Part shown: positions 14,379-21,867 of the stretch, in pieces
Numbering within the stretch: position 1 is the stretch's first letter
How the letters are laid out: every line of letters starts with the position of its first letter
DNA from: JADGRB01 sp036267635
Lineage (GTDB): Bacteria; Myxococcota_A; Polyangia; Fen-1088
Direction: 5' to 3'
Assembly (NCBI GenBank): GCA_036267635.1
Contig: DATAVR010000086.1
Location: forward strand, 1-26,568
Length of the DNA stretch: 26,568 nt
Made by a program: the position numbers and the translations under genes
Notes under the pieces: generated by a model
Told to the model about the DNA's origin: nothing
Seen by the model: only the letters and a program-made list of their open reading frames with translations
Databases searched by the model: none

Positions 14379-16796
14379 TCACATCGGCGCGGTGGTCGGA
14401 CGCACGGGCGATCTCAATCGCGACGGGGCGGCGACGACGCTCCTCGCGCCGAGGAGCAACGTCGCGAACAGGATGAGCCCCAGCGTGGCGGCGGTGATCG
14501 ACCAACCGGCGGCGCCGGCGACGCGATAGCGGAACTGGACCTGGTGGGATCCTGCGGTGAGCTCGACGGCGCGGAAGATTCCGTCGGCGCGCAGCAGCGC
14601 CCGGGGAGCTCCGTCGACCTCCACCGACCAACCGGGGGCGAATCGGTCGGCGAGGATCAGCAGCGCCGACCGGGTGGCCGTCACCTTCACCCGCACCTCG
14701 TCGGGCGAGAGGCCAACGAGCCGCGCCTCTCCGACGGGAGCTCCACCGCCGCCGTCGGCCGTCCTCGGCAGATCGCTCGGCAGATCGCCCGGCAGATCGC
14801 CCGGCAGATCGGGCGCTGTGCCTTCGGCCACCAGCGCCACGCGCCGCGGGTCGATGTCGGGCAGCCGCGCGCGCACGTCGGCCTCTGAGCGCCGCTCCAC
14901 CGCGCCGACCAGCCAGGCGCGCGGCAGCGCCCCGGTGCGCCGCCGCACCTGCCAGCCGCCCCCCTCGGCCTCGAGCGGAAGCTCGCGCCAGCGCGCCGGC
15001 CAGTCGCCGGTGCGGGCGGCGAGCCGCGTGACGCCCGCGAGATCGAGCAACCAGTCGGCGGGATCGAAGCCACCGAGCGCATCCGGCAAGCTCAGCGCGC
15101 GACCGGCGACGTCGGCACGCGCGAGCAACGCCAGCGTGTCGGGCGGCGCCAGCTGGTTGTACCCGCGCAGATCGTCATACCCGGCCGCCTCGCCCCAGTC
15201 GGCGAGGGGGACGATCTCAGGCCGTCCTTGTTTGTTGAAGGCGCGGACCAGCACCCGCCCGGGCGCCGCGGCCGCCAGCGCGGCGACGACCGCCGGATCG
15301 GGCAGGACCTCGCGCGGCGGGCGGGTCTGCCGGTAAGGGAGCCACTGCAGCGCGAGATCGAGACAGGTGAGCGCGACCAGCCCGCGCGCGGTCGCGGTGG
15401 GCGAGACCCGACCGCCGAGCCAGGCGCCGAGCAGAGCGCGGACGGCGACCAGCAACGCCGCCGCGCGCGCCGCGGCCGCCGCGGTGGTGAGGTGCGCCCC
15501 CGGCTGGGTGTGGCGGTCCATCCCCGGCCAGAGCCAGGCGACGGCCGCCGCGGCGGCGCAGGCGAGCGCGAGGCCGCCGAGCAGCCGCGAGATCCAGCGC
15601 CGCGTGCGCTGGGGATCGGCTGGCCGTTCGCCGCGCGCGATGCGGGTGAGCGTCAAGCCCGCGACGGCGCTGGCCAGCAAGCTCCAGAACCAGGCATAGC
15701 GGCAGGCGCAGCGAAACAGGCGAAACCCCGGAACCAGCGCGTAGGCCAAGTAGAAAGGGGGCAAGAATCGCCCCGCCGCCAGCGCGAAGAAGCCGAGCGC
15801 CACCGCGGCCAGCCGCCGCTCGGCGCGCGCCCGCCATCCGAGCGCCAGGATGAACAGGACCAGCGGGGCGATGCCGAGGTAGCAGGTCTGCTCGTGGTAG
15901 TTGCGCGTGCCGAAGTGCGTTCCCGCCAGATCGTTCCCGTAGAGATCGGGGGCCAGCAGCCGGAGCCAGTCCCACGGGTTGAAGGAGAACGATCCCGCGA
16001 AGGCCAGGCCGTCGCCGGCGCCGCGCGCGCTGCCGAACAGCGGCGCCAGCACCGGTCCGTAGAAGCCGGCCAGCAACCCACAAAACAGCGCCGCGCCGGC
16101 GCCGAGGCGCAGCCACGCGCTGGTGAGGCGACGCCACCGCTCGCGCGCGGGCGCCACGTTCCAGGTCTGCGCCGTCACGTAGACGAAGACGAAGAGCCAG
16201 GTCATGTAGGCCACCTGGGGATGCCCGCCGAGCGCGCCCCAGGCGATGAGGACGCCGAGCGCCACCGCGTCGGCGAGCCGCCGCCGGGCGACCAGCCGGT
16301 CGGCGCTCCAGGCGGCCCATGGGATGAGCGCCATCGAGGCGAACATCCAGGGGTGACGAAAGCGGACGATGAACGTGCCGCCCCAGACGAAGCCGAGCAC
16401 CGCCAGCGCGGCGCCGCCCGGCGCGGCCCCCAGCCGACGTGCCAGCGCCCAGGCACCCAGAGTGGCGATGGTCAGGTAGACGCCGAGATAGAGGACCAGC
16501 CCGAGCCGCTCGGAGAGATTCAGGCGGCGGGCGAGCGCGCGCACCGGCTCATAGGGGGCGGTTTGCGGATCGGCGGCCAGCCCCATTCCCAGGAACTCGT
16601 GCGGATTCCAGCCGGTGAGGCCGGTGGCGCGCAGCAGCCGCTCGCGGGGGAAGTACTGGGCGGCCAGATCCTCCTGGTAAAAGGTCTCCCCGCGCGCGAT
16701 CGGCCGCCAGAGAACCAAGAGCGGGAGCGCGAGCAAGACCGCCAGCGTGACTGCAGACCGTCCCGCCGAGGTGCGCACGCGGACGACCGTGCGCAC
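14379..16796 (-). CDS. YfhO-like polytopic membrane protein (GT-C type)
   Basis: An 805-residue protein with many hydrophobic helices across residues 15-490 and a soluble domain after, plus a last helix near 770-790 (WSITAATLGLILFATLLLGA). The first loop has GETFYQEDLAAQYFPRERLL, typical of GT-C enzymes, with acidic Glu/Asp. NPHEFLGMGLAADPQT and the late DRFAPGWSVEVDGAPRALL...GSHQVQFRYR are characteristic of YfhO-family proteins, which act in cell-envelope glycosylation; the lipid-linked sugar donor role is inferred from the family. The GTG at 16796 (or 16778) is tentative, with no ribosome binding site. A short LPGD repeat sits in the soluble domain at about residues 660-680. Confidence 0.85.
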   Translation of the reverse strand: MRTVVRVRTSAGRSAVTLAVLLALPLLVLWRPIARGETFYQEDLAAQYFPRERLLRATGLTGWNPHEFLGMGLAADPQTAPYEPVRALARRLNLSERLGLVLYLGVYLTIATLGAWALARRLGAAPGGAALAVLGFVWGGTFIVRFRHPWMFASMALIPWAAWSADRLVARRRLADAVALGVLIAWGALGGHPQVAYMTWLFVFVYVTAQTWNVAPARERWRRLTSAWLRLGAGAALFCGLLAGFYGPVLAPLFGSARGAGDGLAFAGSFSFNPWDWLRLLAPDLYGNDLAGTHFGTRNYHEQTCYLGIAPLVLFILALGWRARAERRLAAVALGFFALAAGRFLPPFYLAYALVPGFRLFRCACRYAWFWSLLASAVAGLTLTRIARGERPADPQRTRRWISRLLGGLALACAAAAAVAWLWPGMDRHTQPGAHLTTAAAAARAAALLVAVRALLGAWLGGRVSPTATARGLVALTCLDLALQWLPYRQTRPPREVLPDPAVVAALAAAAPGRVLVRAFNKQGRPEIVPLADWGEAAGYDDLRGYNQLAPPDTLALLARADVAGRALSLPDALGGFDPADWLLDLAGVTRLAARTGDWPARWRELPLEAEGGGWQVRRRTGALPRAWLVGAVERRSEADVRARLPDIDPRRVALVAEGTAPDLPGDLPGDLPSDLPRTADGGGGAPVGEARLVGLSPDEVRVKVTATRSALLILADRFAPGWSVEVDGAPRALLRADGIFRAVELTAGSHQVQFRYRVAGAAGWSITAATLGLILFATLLLGARSVVAAPSRLRSPVRPTTAPM
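14766..14813 (-). repeat. Four 12-bp in-frame repeats in the YfhO-like gene
   Basis: CGGCAGATCGCC and close variants occur four times (14766-14777, 14778-14789, 14790-14801, 14802-14813). They encode successive LPGD/LPSD units in a loop of the soluble domain. The unit is a multiple of three, so copy-number change would alter loop length but not the frame. Confidence 0.9.
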
Positions 16797-16853
16797 GCGA
16801 ATCGGGAAGGTCCAGAGCAGCGCCGCCTCGCGCGGCGCGAGTCAGCAAAATAC

Positions 16854-16979
16854 TTACTCGCGGTACTCACGGTAGACGCAGCCGACGCCACCTTCGTCGA
16901 TCTTGGTCACCTTGCCGGCAACGAACGTGAACTGGAACGTCTGGTAGGGCCCGTCGGGACGTGAGGTGGACTGTCGAGC
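16854..16979 (-). pseudogene. C-terminal fragment of a lost gene
   Basis: On the minus strand, 41 codons between two stops read RPDGPYQTFQFTFVAGKVTK then IDEGGVGCVYREYRE before TAA (16854-16856). Third positions are almost all G or C, as in real genes here. No start codon exists before the internal GTG (GKVTK), and the frame is closed by TAA just upstream. I infer the conserved tail of a protein whose 5' part was lost or frameshifted. The family is not recognised. Confidence 0.45.
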
Positions 16980-17038
16980 TTACCGGCGAGCGCCTCGGTC
17001 GTGCTTGCGCCCGGTCGGTCCGTTTTTACGGTTAAGGG

Positions 17039-17209
17039 ATGAGTCCATTTTCCGAACAGGTGCGCGCGCCGACAGCCGGGGAGCCCGCGGCCGAGCCCGC
17101 CGAGGAAGCTGGGCCGCGGGTCGAATTCCAGCCGGAATCGGGGGCGCTCGCTCCCCGCGAAGCGGCTCCAGACGCGGACGACGGCACCGACCCGGGCGAC
17201 GATCTCTGA
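17039..17209 (+). CDS. Small acidic Pro/Ala-rich ORF
   Basis: A 56-residue reading frame from the ATG at 17039 to the TGA at 17209. It reads MSPFSEQVRAPTAGEPAAEP, then AEEAGPRVEFQPESG and a very acidic end DADDGTDPGDDL. Third positions are strongly GC-biased, in keeping with coding sequence. AAGGG stands directly before the ATG, too close for an ideal ribosome binding site. No domain, leader or membrane segment is seen; a disordered cytoplasmic protein is likely. It precedes the CorA-type gene by 63 bp in the same direction and may be transcribed with it. Confidence 0.5.
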   Translation: MSPFSEQVRAPTAGEPAAEPAEEAGPRVEFQPESGALAPREAAPDADDGTDPGDDL

Positions 17210-17272
17210 GGGTTCTCTGATCGTCAGCTCAGCCTGCTCGGCCGGCGTCGGGGGTAAAGTAGCGCCCGGACC

Positions 17273-18199
17273 ATGATCCTGACCCATCCGCCGGGAGCGA
17301 CGTCGGCAGCCGTTTGGATCGATCTGCTCCAGCCGACGGCCGAGGAGATCGCGCGCGTTCGTGAGGCGACGGGGCTGCGCGTTCCGACCGAGAGCCAGAT
17401 CAGCGAGATCGAATCGAGCAGCCGGCTGGCGTTCGAAGCGGGAACGTTCTATCTCTCCGCACCGCTGGTCGCCCCCAGCGCCGACGGTGAATTCCTGCTG
17501 GCGCCGGTCGGGTTCGTGCTGGGAGCGCGGGTTCTGCTCACCGTCCGGTTCGCGCCGCTGGGGTCGCTCGACGCCGCGCACGCACAGGCCGCCGCTGAGT
17601 CACCCAAGGACGCCGCCGAGGCGCTGCTCCGCATCTTCGAGCTGGTGGTCGATCGGGCGGCCGACGCGCTCGAGCACGCCGGCCTCGAGACCGACCAGCT
17701 GGCGCGCACCGCCTTCCGCGCCGGACGGGGGCGCGCCCAAGCCTCGGGCCAGCTCGGCGCGGCGCTGCGCCGGATCGGGGACGCCGCCCAGGAGATCTCA
17801 CGCATCCGCGACGAGCTGCTCGGCCTGGGGCGCGTCGCCGGCTATGTGATGGAGAGCGGGATCGACGGCGCGCCGCCGCTGCCGGCCGCGCGCATCAAGG
17901 CGATCCGCGCCGACATCGTGTCGCTCACCGACTACGAGGCACACCTCTCGGGCAAGGTGCAGTTCCTCCTCGACGCCACGCTCGGTTACATCAACATCGA
18001 GCAGAACGAGATCGTCAAGACGCTCACCATCGCCTCGGTGGTCGGGATCCCGCCGGTGCTGGTGGCCGGCATCTACGGGATGAACTTTCGCCTCATGCCC
18101 GAGCTGCGCTGGTCGCTCGGCTATCCGTTCGCGCTCGCGCTCATCGTGGTGAGCGGTCTCCTGCCGCTCTGGTGGTTCAAGCGGCGCGGCTGGATGTGA
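17273..18199 (+). CDS. CorA-type divalent metal transporter
   Basis: A 308-residue protein with the CorA layout: a soluble alpha/beta N-terminal domain beginning with WIDLLQPTAEEIARV, a long helical stalk (about 110-245, including RIKAIRADIVSLTDYEAHLS) and two C-terminal membrane helices. The signature YGMNF, with GMN at 269-271, ends the first helix (TLTIASVVGIPPVLVAGIYG); the second is YPFALALIVVSGLLPLWWF with a basic cytosolic end. The family forms pentameric Mg2+/Co2+/Ni2+ channels or, in the ZntB branch, Zn2+ transporters. The loop after GMN (FRLMPEL) lacks the usual MPE triad directly after GMN but has MPEL four residues on, as in other CorA proteins. No clear ribosome binding site is seen. 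Confidence 0.93.
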   Translation: MILTHPPGATSAAVWIDLLQPTAEEIARVREATGLRVPTESQISEIESSSRLAFEAGTFYLSAPLVAPSADGEFLLAPVGFVLGARVLLTVRFAPLGSLDAAHAQAAAESPKDAAEALLRIFELVVDRAADALEHAGLETDQLARTAFRAGRGRAQASGQLGAALRRIGDAAQEISRIRDELLGLGRVAGYVMESGIDGAPPLPAARIKAIRADIVSLTDYEAHLSGKVQFLLDATLGYINIEQNEIVKTLTIASVVGIPPVLVAGIYGMNFRLMPELRWSLGYPFALALIVVSGLLPLWWFKRRGWM

Positions 18200-18261
18200 C
18201 GACCCTCGGCCACCTGCTCCTGCTGTCGATGCTGGCGACGATGCCCGACGCCGGCGGCGCC

Positions 18262-18348
18262 CAGGCCGCCGGGACCGCTGCCGACGACCAGCACGTCGAC
18301 TTCGGCGATCACGGGAACGTCACGGGCGCTCTCGCGGACCGTCCTCAT
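18262..18348 (-). pseudogene. N-terminal remnant of an FAD-dependent oxidoreductase
   Basis: From an ATG at 18348 the minus strand reads MRTVRESARDVPVIAEVDVL then VVGSGPGGLGAA. This is the start of a large FAD-dependent oxidoreductase family, with the dinucleotide motif GSGPGG. After about 32 residues the sequence becomes Gln/His/Arg-rich (GVGHRRQHRQQEQV) and no longer resembles the family; a full-length enzyme would need several hundred more residues. The stub lies between the CorA-type gene and the SDR gene. I infer a truncated pseudogene left by a deletion. Confidence 0.6.
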
Positions 18349-18455
18349 CGGCCAGGCGATCGTACAGGAGCCGCCGCGCCGCCGCGCCGTTCGCGGCAAT
18401 TGTTCGCAAACCTGTCACCTGCGGCTGGTTTGCGGTCGGTAGGGGCCGCGCCCCT

Positions 18456-19244
18456 TTAGCGGTAGCGCGAGGCCGGCGCGGTCGTGCGCGAGTTGGCCAA
18501 CGCCGCCCGTTGCGCCGCGCTGATGGCCTGCAGCGGCGCCTGGTCCTCTATCCCGGGCGCGCAGACCACCTCGCCGAGGCGCAGGCCCGCCAGCGCGGCG
18601 CGCGCCAGGTCGTCGGCGCTCATGCGCGGGACCTTGCTGAGATCCATCCCCTGAACCTCGTGGAACTCGGTCTTCACCACGCCGGGCAAGCAGACCGAAA
18701 CCTGTACGCCCGTGCCGACGAGCTCGTGGGCCAGCACCTCGGTGAACGTCGTGGTGAACGCCTTGGCACCGGCGTAGACGGCCCGCGCCGGAAAGAAGGC
18801 CTCGGTCACCGTGCCGGAGAACGCCAGCAGCGAGGAGACGGTGATGACGCCGCCGCGCTTCCGCGCAACCATGCCCGGCAGCGCGGCGCGGGTCACCTGC
18901 ACGACGGCGCGCACATGAATCGAAAGCAGCTCGTCGGCCACCTTCGGATCGAGCTCGACGAAGCGCCGGTAGCCGCCGAAGCCGGCGTTGTTGACGATCA
19001 GATCGAACGGCCCGGCGGCGGCGCGCGCGGTGACCGCGTCGACGCCCGCCGCGCTCCCCAGATCGGCGACCAGGACCTCGACCTTCGCCTGGTGCTCGGC
19101 GCCGAGCTGCCGCGCGAGCGCCTCCAACCGATCGCGCCGGCGCGCCACGACGACGAGATCGTGGCCGCTTTGCGCGAGCTGTTGGGCGAACGACCGTCCG
19201 ATGCCGGCGGAGGCGCCGGTGACGAGAGCGAGGGGACGCGACAT
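18456..19244 (-). CDS. SDR-family oxidoreductase with His at the tetrad Asn position
   Basis: A 262-residue cytoplasmic SDR. The cofactor motif TGASAGIG is at 9-16 and NNAG at 85-88. Ser138 (VSS), Tyr157 and Lys161 (YAGAK) supply the catalytic triad. The place normally held by the structural tetrad Asn is His110 (LLSIHVRAVVQVTRA). An Arg pair after the second strand (VVARRRDRLEAL) suggests NADPH preference, as in the DltE-like SDRs it resembles. LPGVVKTEF at 186-194 follows the active site. The ATG at 19244 has no clear ribosome binding site. The oxidoreductase stub lies downstream on the same strand. The substrate is unknown. Confidence 0.92.
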   Translation of the reverse strand: MSRPLALVTGASAGIGRSFAQQLAQSGHDLVVVARRRDRLEALARQLGAEHQAKVEVLVADLGSAAGVDAVTARAAAGPFDLIVNNAGFGGYRRFVELDPKVADELLSIHVRAVVQVTRAALPGMVARKRGGVITVSSLLAFSGTVTEAFFPARAVYAGAKAFTTTFTEVLAHELVGTGVQVSVCLPGVVKTEFHEVQGMDLSKVPRMSADDLARAALAGLRLGEVVCAPGIEDQAPLQAISAAQRAALANSRTTAPASRYR

Positions 19245-19387
19245 GGCGGTTACGCTACGCCGCGCATAGACCCGCCACCAGCCCCCTTTCGGCGGAGGGG
19301 CTCAGCCCTACTACTTCTGTCCTGGCGCGCGGCGCGGTCGCGGCGTCGGACGCGCTGCTCCGGGCCTGACGCGCTTTTTGTTGAGCC

Positions 19388-19435
19388 ATCGAGCGCCGGC
19401 ACTGTCACTCCGCTCTAGGCCACCCGGCGCTCGAT
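19388..19435. repeat. 12-bp perfect inverted repeat upstream of the GH54 gene
   Basis: ATCGAGCGCCGG (19388-19399) is the exact reverse complement of CCGGCGCTCGAT (19424-19435), with a 24-base loop. It lies about 60-105 bp upstream of the arabinofuranosidase start. No T-run follows in either direction, so it is not a typical terminator; an operator or mRNA hairpin is possible. Confidence 0.6.
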
Positions 19436-19493
19436 CCCGTCGAGGAATGACCCCTCAGACCCCCCTCGTCACTCGAACCAGACTGGAGCTGAA

Positions 19494-21032
19494 ATGACGC
19501 GCGCTTTGCATCACGGCCGAGCCGGACTTGCATTTTCTCTCTGCCTGTCGGCGCTCGCCGCGGGATGCGCCAGCAGCGGGACCACCGACGGAACCGGCGG
19601 TACGGGCGAGACGGGCGGCACGACCGGCTCTGGTGGAGCGACGGGAACGGGCGGCGCGACGGGAGCCGGCGGTACGACGGGATCTGGCGGGACGACGGGA
19701 GCTGGCGGGACGAAGGGAGCTGGCGGCGCAACCGGCTCCGGCGGTGCGACCGGGACTGGCGGCGCGACGGGAACGGGTGGGGCGACCGGGACGGGCGGTG
19801 CCACGGGGACCGGCGGGGCGACGGGGACGGGCGGCGCGACCGGGACGGGCGGCGCGACGGGGACGGGCGGAGCGGGCGGGCACGGCGGGAGCGCCGGGGC
19901 GGGCGCAGGCGGGCACGCGGGCGGCAGCGGCGGCGCGACCGGCAACGCCGGGGCGGGCGGAGCAGGCGGCAAGGGCGGAAACGCCGGCGCCGGGATGACC
20001 GGAGGCGCGGGTGGCGCGGCGGCCGGGGGCGCCACGGGCAGCGCCGAGCTGCCGGGCGACGTCGCCAGCGCGGCAGGAACGCCGCTCGTCGCGGCGCACA
20101 GCATGACCCGCGCGCTCTTCGCCGCTTACAACGGCAACCTCTTCCAGGCTCGCCGCGCCTCCGACGGCAAGACGCAAGACATCGGCGTGACGAGCATGGG
20201 CGGCCAGGCCGACCTCACCACGTTGAACACGTTCTGTACCGGCACGACCTGCTCGGTTTCCAAGCTTTACGATCAGGCAGGGAACGGCAACGATCTGTCG
20301 CAGGCCGCAGCGGCGAGTCAGCCGGCCATTCAATTTTGGACGACGACCGACGGCACCACCAAGCTGCCGATGGCAGTGAGCACCAACAGGCAGTGGTTGA
20401 GGAATCGGCTTCAGACGAAGAAGATTCCGACCGGCTCCAAGCCCCAGACCGAGTACATGGTCGTGCACGCCGCCTTCGCCGGCGCCATCACCGGCACCAA
20501 CGGCTGCTGCTACGACTACGGCAACATGGAAACCCAGATCACCGACGACGGTCCTGGCACGATGAGCGCTCTCTACTTTGGCTCCGCCACCGACTGGACG
20601 CGGGGCGCCGGCGCTGGTCCTTGGGGCATGATGGATCTCGAGAACGGCCTCTTCGCCGCCGGCGCGGGGATCAAGAACCTCAATCAAGGCTCCGCCAGCG
20701 TCAACGCACAGGATCCCAGCATCAAATATCCCGGCAACAACATTGCCGTGATCTTCGGAAAGACGGACGGGACGGCGAACTTCACCTTGAAGTACGGCAA
20801 CGCGGCCACCGGCGTGCTCGGCACGGCCTGGAGCGGTGGATTGCCCACCATGCCCAACCCCACGACCTACATTCCGTTGCAACAGCAGGGCGGCCTGTCA
20901 CTGGGTGAGGGGGGCGACGGCTCCAACATGGGCACCGGCGCCTTCTCCGAGGGCGTGGTCATCGCCGCCCAGACCACCGACGCCACCGACGACGCGATCC
21001 AGGCGAACCTCACCACCGTCTACGGCAAGTAG
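19494..21032 (+). CDS. GH54-type alpha-L-arabinofuranosidase lipoprotein
   Basis: A 512-residue surface enzyme. GGAG at 19484-19487 precedes the ATG by six bases. The leader ends LAAGC (Cys25), predicting lipidation. Residues about 27-182 are a Gly/Thr/Ala tether; the catalytic domain runs from about 186 to the end. It matches the alpha-L-arabinofuranosidase B family: VAAHSMTRALFAAYNGNLFQ, SKLYDQAGNGNDLSQA, adjacent cysteines Cys338-Cys339, MMDLENGLFAAG and GGDGSNMGTGAFSEGV. By comparison with the fungal GH54 enzyme, Glu383 should be the nucleophile and Asp475 the acid/base; the 45-residue spacing from the Cys pair to Glu383 agrees with the known structure. The fungal C-terminal arabinose-binding (CBM42) domain is absent. 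It would release arabinose from arabinoxylan or arabinan. Confidence 0.9.
   Translation: MTRALHHGRAGLAFSLCLSALAAGCASSGTTDGTGGTGETGGTTGSGGATGTGGATGAGGTTGSGGTTGAGGTKGAGGATGSGGATGTGGATGTGGATGTGGATGTGGATGTGGATGTGGATGTGGAGGHGGSAGAGAGGHAGGSGGATGNAGAGGAGGKGGNAGAGMTGGAGGAAAGGATGSAELPGDVASAAGTPLVAAHSMTRALFAAYNGNLFQARRASDGKTQDIGVTSMGGQADLTTLNTFCTGTTCSVSKLYDQAGNGNDLSQAAAASQPAIQFWTTTDGTTKLPMAVSTNRQWLRNRLQTKKIPTGSKPQTEYMVVHAAFAGAITGTNGCCYDYGNMETQITDDGPGTMSALYFGSATDWTRGAGAGPWGMMDLENGLFAAGAGIKNLNQGSASVNAQDPSIKYPGNNIAVIFGKTDGTANFTLKYGNAATGVLGTAWSGGLPTMPNPTTYIPLQQQGGLSLGEGGDGSNMGTGAFSEGVVIAAQTTDATDDAIQANLTTVYGK
19575..20040 (+). repeat. Gly-rich GTGG low-complexity tether
   Basis: A degenerate array of 9- to 12-bp units such as GGCGCGACGGGAACG, coding GGATGTGG-type repeats and then Gly/Ala/His/Asn-rich units. 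It holds the enzyme away from the lipid anchor. Shorter versions are in the lipoproteins at 2399 and 4349. Units are in frame, so length polymorphism is expected. Confidence 0.9.
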
Positions 21033-21043
21033 TCACCGCTCAA

Positions 21044-21670
21044 TCAGGGGGCGGCCGCGGGAGCTGCGCCGGCGCCGCCCGCGTAAAAGTAGTACTCGGC
21101 GGTGTAGTCGACCCGCAGCTCCGTCCCCGTCGCGGTGGAGTCGCAACCGGTGAGTGGCGCCTTGCCGCCGACGGTGCCGAGGCGCTGCACATAGCCGACG
21201 TCGCTAAATGCCCCTGCACCGGTCGTCGACGACACGCGGAGCAGCAGCCAGGGGATCGCGTCCGGTAGCGGCGAGGGGGAATCGGCGATCTTCTTCGCGG
21301 TCGCGACGCTGCCGTCGCTGGCGGTCCACTTCGGCCCGGCGCCGTGCGTCCCCACCTGGACGCCCCGCGCGTCGTACAGCTTGGCGTCCGGCGCCTTGAG
21401 CGCCCACGAATGACCCGGCGCCGCGCCGTTGGCGCCGCTGGTGGCGGCGCAGGTGTAGATCTGCGCGCCCACACCGTGGTCGTGAAGCTTGAGCGTCGCT
21501 CCGGGCGGCACCGCCAACGCGGCCGGGACCGTCCCCGTCGCCAGCCACGCCGTGCTTGCGGCGGCGGGCGTACCGGCGCCGGCGTTCGGGCTGTCGCTCG
21601 CGCCGGTGCGACATCCGGCGATCAACAACAACGTCATCATGCAGCCACGTTCGATCAGGGTCGGTTTCAT
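21044..21670 (-). CDS. DUF3455 lipoprotein
   Basis: A 208-residue lipoprotein. The ATG at 21670 has GGAGGA seven bases upstream. The leader MKPTLIERGCMMTLLLIAGC predicts lipidation at Cys20. The mature protein follows the DUF3455 pattern: an N-terminal VPPGATLKLHDHGVGAQIYTC, then WALKAPDAKLYDARG, VGTHGAGPKWTASDGS, IPWLLLRVSS, GYVQRLGTVGGKAPLTGCD and the end YTAEYYFYAG. The family is common in bacteria and fungi, secreted, with no established biochemical role. It is convergent with the GH54 gene, with an 11-bp gap, so transcripts may overlap. Confidence 0.9.
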   Translation of the reverse strand: MKPTLIERGCMMTLLLIAGCRTGASDSPNAGAGTPAAASTAWLATGTVPAALAVPPGATLKLHDHGVGAQIYTCAATSGANGAAPGHSWALKAPDAKLYDARGVQVGTHGAGPKWTASDGSVATAKKIADSPSPLPDAIPWLLLRVSSTTGAGAFSDVGYVQRLGTVGGKAPLTGCDSTATGTELRVDYTAEYYFYAGGAGAAPAAAP

Positions 21671-21692
21671 CGGCCGTTCCTCCACCGCGCGC

Positions 21693-21713
21693 CCCGTTCT
21701 ACCGTCGAACGGG
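21693..21713. promoter_or_regulatory. Inverted repeat upstream of the DUF3455 gene
   Basis: CCCGTTC (21693-21699) and GAACGGG (21707-21713) form a 7-bp perfect inverted repeat with a seven-base spacer. It is 23 bp upstream of the minus-strand ATG at 21670, so it could be an operator or a 5' UTR hairpin. The rest of 21686-21867 holds no clear gene. Confidence 0.35.
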
Positions 21714-21867
21714 AAACCAGGGAACCACGTCGCGCGCCGGTTTCCAGGTTGTCAGCCGTCAAGAGACGGTTTCGCGGGCGAAGAAGTTGCGTAAACGGCG
21801 AGATTGCGCGGTGACGAGGCGTCGTGAATGAGGCCAGGATGGGGGGACATTGGGGTGAGGTGCGGAG

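Noticed and set aside
14557..16964. Long plus-strand frames opposite the YfhO-like gene
   Set aside because: Shadows without hydrophobic or domain pattern; the minus strand has membrane helices and family motifs.
19388..19435. Inverted repeat as an intrinsic terminator
   Set aside because: No T-run on either side; kept only as a possible operator or hairpin.
19575..20040. Dense short repeats that could look like a CRISPR or satellite array
   Set aside because: They are in frame, code a Gly/Thr/Ala tether between a lipoprotein leader and an enzyme domain, and have no spacers.
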